From Macrococcoides caseolyticum (lineage in GTDB: Bacteria > Bacillota > Bacilli > Staphylococcales > Staphylococcaceae), in NCBI RefSeq assembly GCF_002902665.1, contig NZ_PPRM01000032.1, forward strand, positions 1 to 33,615: a stretch of DNA of 33,615 nucleotides. Reading direction: 5' to 3'. Under the pieces are notes generated by a model, which worked only from the letters and a program-made list of their open reading frames with translations, ran no database searches and was not told the origin of the DNA. Within the stretch, counting starts at the first letter, position 1. The number at the start of each line of letters is the position of its first letter. Of the stretch, positions 26,980 through 33,615 are shown one piece after another. The translations under genes were made by a program, and so were the position numbers.

Positions 26980-27392
26980 AAAATACTAAATACTTCTATA
27001 TTTCCTGGGTAATTGCACTTGTCGCCACATTGGGAAGTCTGTACTTTTCTCAAATACGACATTTTATTCCTTGTGAGATGTGCTGGTATCAGAGGATACT
27101 CATGTATCCTATAGTGATTATTGCAGGGTTTGCAGTATTTAATCACACTTATCATTATAAATATTTAATAATGACTTTCTCTATTATAGGTTTTTGTTTC
27201 TCATGCTATCATTATATGGAGCAGAAGATCCCAGGATTTGCAGAGGTTAAACCTTGTGTCGGAGGAGTACCTTGTAGTGCTCAGTATATTAATTATTTTG
27301 GCTTTATCACAATTCCTTTTTTAGCGGGGATTGCATTTCTATTAATTACAATAACTATGTTGTGTGTAAAAAAAGAAAATTATGCAAATTAA
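26976..27392 (+). CDS. bdbC: DsbB-like disulfide oxidase (BdbC-like)
   Basis: A 138-residue protein with four membrane helices (about 7-25, 40-57, 62-79, 107-131). The first redox pair is in IPC33EMC36WYQR, the CxxC followed by the quinone-binding arginine typical of DsbB/BdbC; the second pair is C94VGGVPC100 in the second outer loop. It reoxidises the preceding DsbA-like partner and passes electrons to quinones. Its ATG overlaps the bdbD stop. A hairpin terminator lies 26 bases downstream. Confidence 0.92.
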   Translation: MKNTKYFYISWVIALVATLGSLYFSQIRHFIPCEMCWYQRILMYPIVIIAGFAVFNHTYHYKYLIMTFSIIGFCFSCYHYMEQKIPGFAEVKPCVGGVPCSAQYINYFGFITIPFLAGIAFLLITITMLCVKKENYAN

Positions 27393-27418
27393 ACTTTAAT
27401 AATTATGACTTATGTGTT

Positions 27419-27453
27419 AAAGCGTTGGAATATCTTATTCCCACGCTTTTTAT
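27419..27453 (+). terminator. Terminator of the bdbD-bdbC pair
   Basis: AAAGCGT (27419-27425) with ACGCTTT (27443-27449), extended by GGAAT/ATTCC after one mismatch, then T-rich sequence (TTTTTATT). Confidence 0.82.
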
Positions 27454-27475
27454 TCGTTTAAAAAACATGCATTTT

Positions 27476-27503
27476 TTGTGAATTAACGGTATAATTATAT
27501 AAT
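27476..27503 (+). promoter_or_regulatory. Probable promoter of yaaA-recF-gyrBA
   Basis: TTGTGA, 16 bases, TATAAT ending 27 bases before yaaA. A second TATAAT begins at 27490 and could also serve. Confidence 0.5.
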
Positions 27504-27530
27504 GACTGAATGATAGGAGTGAGCCGTGAA

Positions 27531-27752
27531 ATGATAAATATTATCGAACTTGATAAGGAAATTACACTAGGGCAATTTCTGAAATCAGAAGGCATTATTT
27601 CTACAGGTGGGCAAGCGAAATGGTATTTGCAGGATCATCCTGTAGTTTTAAACGGAGAACCGGAAAATAGACGTGGCAAGAAGTTGCTTCAGGATGATTT
27701 GCTGGAAGTTGAAGGTGAAACATATCAAATCACGTATAAGACGACAGAATGA
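27531..27752 (+). CDS. yaaA: S4-domain protein YaaA
   Basis: A 73-residue S4-like RNA-binding protein, regularly found before recF in firmicutes. The sequence [24 protein letters not shown] followed by [15 protein letters not shown] is characteristic. In Bacillus it is linked to ribosome assembly and to the control of recF. The start is the ATG at 27531, 11 bases after AGGAG; the ATG at 27510 lies before that site and a GTG at 27519 directly overlaps it. Its stop overlaps the recF start (ATGA). Here it is separated from dnaN by four genes. Confidence 0.92.
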   Translation: MINIIELDKEITLGQFLKSEGIISTGGQAKWYLQDHPVVLNGEPENRRGKKLLQDDLLEVEGETYQITYKTTE

Positions 27753-28858
27753 AATTAAAGACGTTAACGCTAACTCATTATCGAAATTATGAAACTGCGG
27801 AATTAAACTTTAGTGATGAAGTAAATATTTTCATAGGCATTAATGCACAAGGAAAAACAAACTTACTTGAAGCAATTTATTGCCTAGCGATGGCTAAAAG
27901 TCATCGCACCTCTAATGATAAAGAACTGATAGGCTGGGGACATGAATTCAGTCATATCGAAGGTATGTTGTCTTACAAGCATGGCACTATGCCCTTATCT
28001 TTATCTATCTCTAAAAAAGGAAAAAAAGCTAAATTAAACTATTTAGAACAGAAACGATTAACAGAATATATTGGACATATGAATGTTGTACTCTTTGCTC
28101 CTGAAGATTTGAATCTGGTCAAAGGGAGTCCGCAAATAAGAAGAAGATTTATTGATATGGAAATAGGTCAGATATCTGCCGTTTACTTAAATGATTTATC
28201 AAATTATCAGCGATTATTAAAGCAGAAAAACCATTTGTTAAAGCAAATGAAATTATCAAATAGTAATAATATGACAATGCTTGAAGTTATCAATGAACAG
28301 TTTGCTCAATGTGCAGTGAAATTAACATTGAGAAGAAAAATGTTTATCGAACAGCTAGAAACTTTAGCAATACCGATTCATACAGGTATTACAAAAGATA
28401 AAGAACGTCTCTCTTTACGATACAATGCAAGCTTGAACTATGAATTAGCTGAGCAGGAGATGTTTGAAGAAACGATTCGTATATTAAATGCGAATATGGG
28501 CAAGGAGATTGAAAGAACACAAAGCTTATATGGACCACACCGTGACGACTTAAGCTTTAAAATAAATGATATCGATGTACAGACATATGGTTCGCAAGGC
28601 CAGCAGCGTACAACTGCATTATCTATAAAATTAGCAGAGATTGAACTTATTAACCAGGAAATTGGAGAGTATCCAATATTATTACTGGATGACGTACTAA
28701 GTGAGTTGGATGATGATAGACAGACACACCTGTTAACAACAATACAACATAAAGTTCAAACATTTGTGACGACAACGTCAGTAGAAGGTATTGAACACGA
28801 AACAATCAATAAAGCGAAATTATTCAATGTATCAGAAGGACAGATTTCGACTAACTAA
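27749..28858 (+). CDS. recF: DNA replication and repair protein RecF
   Basis: An SMC-like ATPase that helps RecA load on gapped DNA at stalled forks. The 369 residues begin [21 protein letters not shown]; Walker A is [13 protein letters not shown] (30-42); the signature region is [22 protein letters not shown] and Walker B with D-loop [19 protein letters not shown]. The ATG overlaps the yaaA stop by ATGA and gyrB begins 16 bases downstream, so all belong to one unit. The Bacillus gene yaaB between recF and gyrB is absent, as in staphylococci. Confidence 0.98.
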   Translation: MKLKTLTLTHYRNYETAELNFSDEVNIFIGINAQGKTNLLEAIYCLAMAKSHRTSNDKELIGWGHEFSHIEGMLSYKHGTMPLSLSISKKGKKAKLNYLEQKRLTEYIGHMNVVLFAPEDLNLVKGSPQIRRRFIDMEIGQISAVYLNDLSNYQRLLKQKNHLLKQMKLSNSNNMTMLEVINEQFAQCAVKLTLRRKMFIEQLETLAIPIHTGITKDKERLSLRYNASLNYELAEQEMFEETIRILNANMGKEIERTQSLYGPHRDDLSFKINDIDVQTYGSQGQQRTTALSIKLAEIELINQEIGEYPILLLDDVLSELDDDRQTHLLTTIQHKVQTFVTTTSVEGIEHETINKAKLFNVSEGQISTN

Positions 28859-28865
28859 AGGATAG

Positions 28866-30794
<1,929 letters not shown>

Positions 30795-30821
30795 AGATAG
30801 TATTTTAAGGAGGCGCCATCT

Positions 30822-33458
30822 ATGGCTTTAGACCATGATTCAAAATTGAAGGAGCAAAATATCGTCAAAGAAATGAAAGATTCATTTCTAGACTATGCAA
30901 TGAGTGTCATAGTTTCTCGTGCATTACCGGATGTTCGTGACGGCATGAAGCCTGTCCATCGTCGAATACTGTACGGTATGAACAATCAGGGCATGACACC
31001 AGACAAACCATACAAAAAATCTGCGCGTATTGTCGGAGATGTAATGGGTAAATATCATCCGCATGGAGATTCTTCCATATACGAAGCCATGGTGCGTATG
31101 GCGCAAGATTTCAGCTACCGTTACATGCTTGTCGATGGTCAAGGTAACTTTGGTTCTATGGATGGCGACGGAGCGGCTGCAATGAGGTATACGGAAGCAC
31201 GTATGTCAAAAATTGCAATGGAACTTATGCGTGATATTAATAAGGATACAATTGACTTTACAGATAACTATGATGGAAATGAGCGTGAACCTGTTGTATT
31301 ACCATCAAGATTTCCGAACCTACTTGTAAATGGTGCTTCAGGTATTGCGGTAGGTATGGCAACAAATATTCCACCACATAACCTAACAGAGATCATTAAT
31401 GGTGTGTTAGAACTAAGTAAGAATCCTGATATTTCTATTCCTGAATTAATGGAATTGATTCAAGGACCAGATTTTCCTACGGCTGGTCTTATATTGGGAC
31501 GAAGCGGTATACGTCGAGCATATGAAACAGGACGTGGTTCTGTAATTATGCGCGCAAAGACATTGATTGAGACGCGTCCGAATGGTAAAGAGACGATTAT
31601 TATTTCAGAAATTCCCTATCAAGTAAATAAAGCGAGATTAGTAGAAAAAATTGCTGAATTAGCACGTGATAAAAAGGTGGACGGTATTACAGACCTTCGT
31701 GATGAAACAAGTTTAAAAGAAGGGGTACGTATTGTTATCGATGTACGACGTGATGCAAATGCAAACGTAATCCTTAACAATTTATATAAGCAGACACCAC
31801 TTCAGACATCATTTGGCGTGAATATGCTGGCGCTTGTAGATGGCAAGCCACAAGTATTAAATATTAAACAAGCAATTTATCACTATCTCGAACATCAAAA
31901 GACTGTTGTTCGCCGACGAACTGCCTATAATTTAAAAAAAGCAGAAGATCGTGCACATATTCTGGAAGGATTAAGAATTGCGCTTGATCATATCGATGAA
32001 ATCATTGCTTTGATTAGAGCCTCTAGTAATGATGCTGAAGCATTACAAGGTTTACAAGAACAGTTTAAGCTATCAGAGCGTCAAGCACAGGCGATCCTTG
32101 ATATGCGATTACGTCGATTAACAGGGCTAGAAAGAGATAAAATTGAATCTGAGTATCAAGAACTGCTGAAATATATCGATGAACTTCGTGCAATATTAGC
32201 AGATGAAGAGAAGTTACTTCAGATTATTCGCGAGGAATTAATTGAGATTCGTGATAAATATGGAGATGAACGTCGTACTGAAATTGTTGCTGGAGGATTA
32301 GAGGATCTTGAAGATGAAGATTTAATTGATGAAGAAAATATCGTGATTACATTAAGTAGTAATAACTATATTAAACGTCTTCCAGCTTCAACTTATCGTG
32401 CACAGCATCGTGGTGGAAGAGGGATTCAAGGTATGAATACTTTGGATGAAGACTTCGTCAGTCAAATGGTAACAACTTCTACGCATGATAATGTCCTGTT
32501 CTTTACGAACAAAGGGCGTGTGTATAAAATCAAAGGATACGAAATACCTGAACTTTCAAGACAGTCAAAAGGTATTCCGATCGTTAATGTGATTGATTTG
32601 GACAAAGATGAATCCATCAGTACGATGATTGCGGTGAAAAATCTTGAGCGTGAAGATGCTTATATTGTATTTGCGACGAAACATGGATTGATTAAACGAT
32701 CTAATTTATCTCACTTCTCGCGTATTAACAAAAATGGTAAGATAGCTATTAACTTTAGAGAAGAAGATGAACTGATTGCTGTTAGATTAACAGATGGTAA
32801 TAAACAATTGATTATAGGAACAAAACACGCTTCACTTATTCGTTTCGAAGAGAATAAATTACGTCCTTTAGGCCGTACAGCTGCGGGAGTTAAAGGTATC
32901 AGCCTGCGTGAAGGTGACGAAGTTATCGGATTAGATGTAATAGAATCTAATGACGAACATGAAGTGCTGGTTGTTACTGAGAACGGATATGGAAAACGTA
33001 CTAAAGAGAGTGAATACCGAATTTCAAATCGTGGTGGTAAAGGAATTAAAACAGCAACGATTACTGAGAAGAATGGAAATCTTGTCTGTATCACTACCGT
33101 GAATGGTAACGAAGATATTATGATTGTAACAGACCATGGTGTGATTATTCGACTTGATGTTACTGAATTCTCACAAAACGGTCGTTCTGCACAAGGGGTA
33201 CGCTTGATTCGACTTGATGAAGGACAATTTGTTGCTACTGTCGCTAAAGTGGAAAAAGAAAAAGTGATGGATGCGGATAAAGAACCAGGAGAAGTTATTG
33301 CAGAACAAGGTGCAGATTTGACTGAAGTAGCCAAAGAATCGATTGATGAAACTATAGAGGTTGAAGATGGTCGTGTGATGGGAACCGTTGATGTGTCAGA
33401 GCAAAATCCATTGGAACGTTCTGGATTTGAATCAATATATAATGACAGTGAAGAATAA
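30822..33458 (+). CDS. gyrA: DNA gyrase subunit A
   Basis: The 878-residue breakage-reunion subunit. The winged-helix domain has the catalytic tyrosine in AMRY123TEARMS; the quinolone-resistance region HGDS84S85IYE88[12 protein letters not shown] has the susceptible residues at the three usual positions. The C-terminal beta-pinwheel contains the GyrA box [12 protein letters not shown] and its degenerate repeats ([17 protein letters not shown]). The last 65 or so residues form an acidic tail (for example [17 protein letters not shown]), expected to modulate supercoiling. AAGGAGG precedes the ATG. A strong terminator closes the operon. Confidence 0.98.
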   Translation: MALDHDSKLKEQNIVKEMKDSFLDYAMSVIVSRALPDVRDGMKPVHRRILYGMNNQGMTPDKPYKKSARIVGDVMGKYHPHGDSSIYEAMVRMAQDFSYRYMLVDGQGNFGSMDGDGAAAMRYTEARMSKIAMELMRDINKDTIDFTDNYDGNEREPVVLPSRFPNLLVNGASGIAVGMATNIPPHNLTEIINGVLELSKNPDISIPELMELIQGPDFPTAGLILGRSGIRRAYETGRGSVIMRAKTLIETRPNGKETIIISEIPYQVNKARLVEKIAELARDKKVDGITDLRDETSLKEGVRIVIDVRRDANANVILNNLYKQTPLQTSFGVNMLALVDGKPQVLNIKQAIYHYLEHQKTVVRRRTAYNLKKAEDRAHILEGLRIALDHIDEIIALIRASSNDAEALQGLQEQFKLSERQAQAILDMRLRRLTGLERDKIESEYQELLKYIDELRAILADEEKLLQIIREELIEIRDKYGDERRTEIVAGGLEDLEDEDLIDEENIVITLSSNNYIKRLPASTYRAQHRGGRGIQGMNTLDEDFVSQMVTTSTHDNVLFFTNKGRVYKIKGYEIPELSRQSKGIPIVNVIDLDKDESISTMIAVKNLEREDAYIVFATKHGLIKRSNLSHFSRINKNGKIAINFREEDELIAVRLTDGNKQLIIGTKHASLIRFEENKLRPLGRTAAGVKGISLREGDEVIGLDVIESNDEHEVLVVTENGYGKRTKESEYRISNRGGKGIKTATITEKNGNLVCITTVNGNEDIMIVTDHGVIIRLDVTEFSQNGRSAQGVRLIRLDEGQFVATVAKVEKEKVMDADKEPGEVIAEQGADLTEVAKESIDETIEVEDGRVMGTVDVSEQNPLERSGFESIYNDSEE

Positions 33459-33478
33459 AAATATGAAATAAAATTTCT

Positions 33479-33519
33479 TAACTATTAAAAGTTTCAAAAC
33501 TTTTAATAGTTATTTTTTT
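33479..33519 (+). terminator. Terminator of the gyrase operon
   Basis: A 16-bp perfect stem (33479-33494 with 33497-33512; TAACTATTAAAAGTTT and its complement) with a CA loop, followed by seven T, 20 bases after the gyrA stop. Confidence 0.92.
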
Positions 33520-33578
33520 ATTAAAAAATCCTTTATCAATAATATTTTATTTAAAAATATATTTCTCGGTTTAAATAT

Positions 33579-33607
33579 TTGCCATTGAAAATATTTAGTA
33601 ATATTAT
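33579..33607 (+). promoter_or_regulatory. Possible promoter at the right edge
   Basis: TTGCCA, 17 bases, TATTAT in an AT-rich stretch just before the window ends. The gene it may serve lies outside. Confidence 0.4.
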
Positions 33608-33615
33608 AAAAATGT

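Noticed and set aside
32711-33334. A 207-codon open frame antisense to gyrA.
   Set aside because: It is fully inside gyrA, has a low-complexity Ser/Pro-rich translation and no ribosome binding site; it mirrors the codon pattern of the true gene.

Overview
The window is the replication-origin region of a low-GC Gram-positive bacterium of the Staphylococcaceae, most likely Macrococcus or a close relative. This rests on staphylococcal-type protein sequences (RnpA, Ssb, RpsF, GyrA, the xpt-pbuX-guaB-guaA operon), on a parA (soj) gene next to parB, which Staphylococcus aureus is known to lack, and on the parB-mscS-ychF-rpsF-ssb-rpsR block lying directly beside noc-rsmG-mnmG-mnmE-jag-rnpA-rpmH-dnaA, as in Bacillus. 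The genus is an inference from gene content and order, not from a search.

Layout. (1) 1-1500: a small membrane protein gene (DUF6366-like), then the remnant of an integrated element: the C-terminal half of a tyrosine recombinase, a translationally coupled two-helix membrane protein and a helical protein, with a pair of 10-bp repeats, abutting the 3' end of guaA. (2) 1503-6738, minus strand: the purine operon xpt-pbuX-guaB-guaA behind a guanine riboswitch with a fully readable antiterminator/terminator switch. (3) 6938-8763, plus strand: a sigma-B-type promoter, a YflT/DUF2382 stress protein and a GNAT acetyltransferase; both genes run against the direction of replication. (4) 8933-10197, minus: rpsF-ssb-rpsR with a probable S6:S18 leader. 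(5) 10202-14428, minus: parA-parB-mscS-DUF951-ychF plus a small unknown gene. (6) 14484-20837, minus: rpmH, rnpA, jag, mnmE, mnmG, rsmG, noc. (7) 20964-22775: bipartite oriC around dnaA, with DnaA-box clusters on both sides and a textbook row of three boxes, a GC patch and DnaA-trios in front of dnaN. (8) 22822-33458, plus: dnaN, an inserted ABC exporter pair and a DsbA/DsbB-like pair, then yaaA-recF-gyrB-gyrA.

The genes serve one theme: initiation (dnaA, oriC), elongation and repair (dnaN, recF, ssb), topology (gyrAB), origin segregation and division-site control (parA, parB, noc), and translation or tRNA modification (rpmH, rpsF, rpsR, rnpA, mnmE, mnmG, rsmG), with guanine nucleotide supply nearby. 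Nearly all genes left of the origin point left and all genes right of it point right, so transcription follows the replication forks.

Most of the window is conserved core chromosome. The parts most likely to hold something undescribed are the integrase-linked gene pair next to guaA, the possible internal start in the DUF2382 protein, the four-gene insertion between dnaN and yaaA, and the gene at 10227-10544 whose stop codon lies in its own terminator loop. I found no CRISPR array, tRNA, rRNA or intact insertion sequence.
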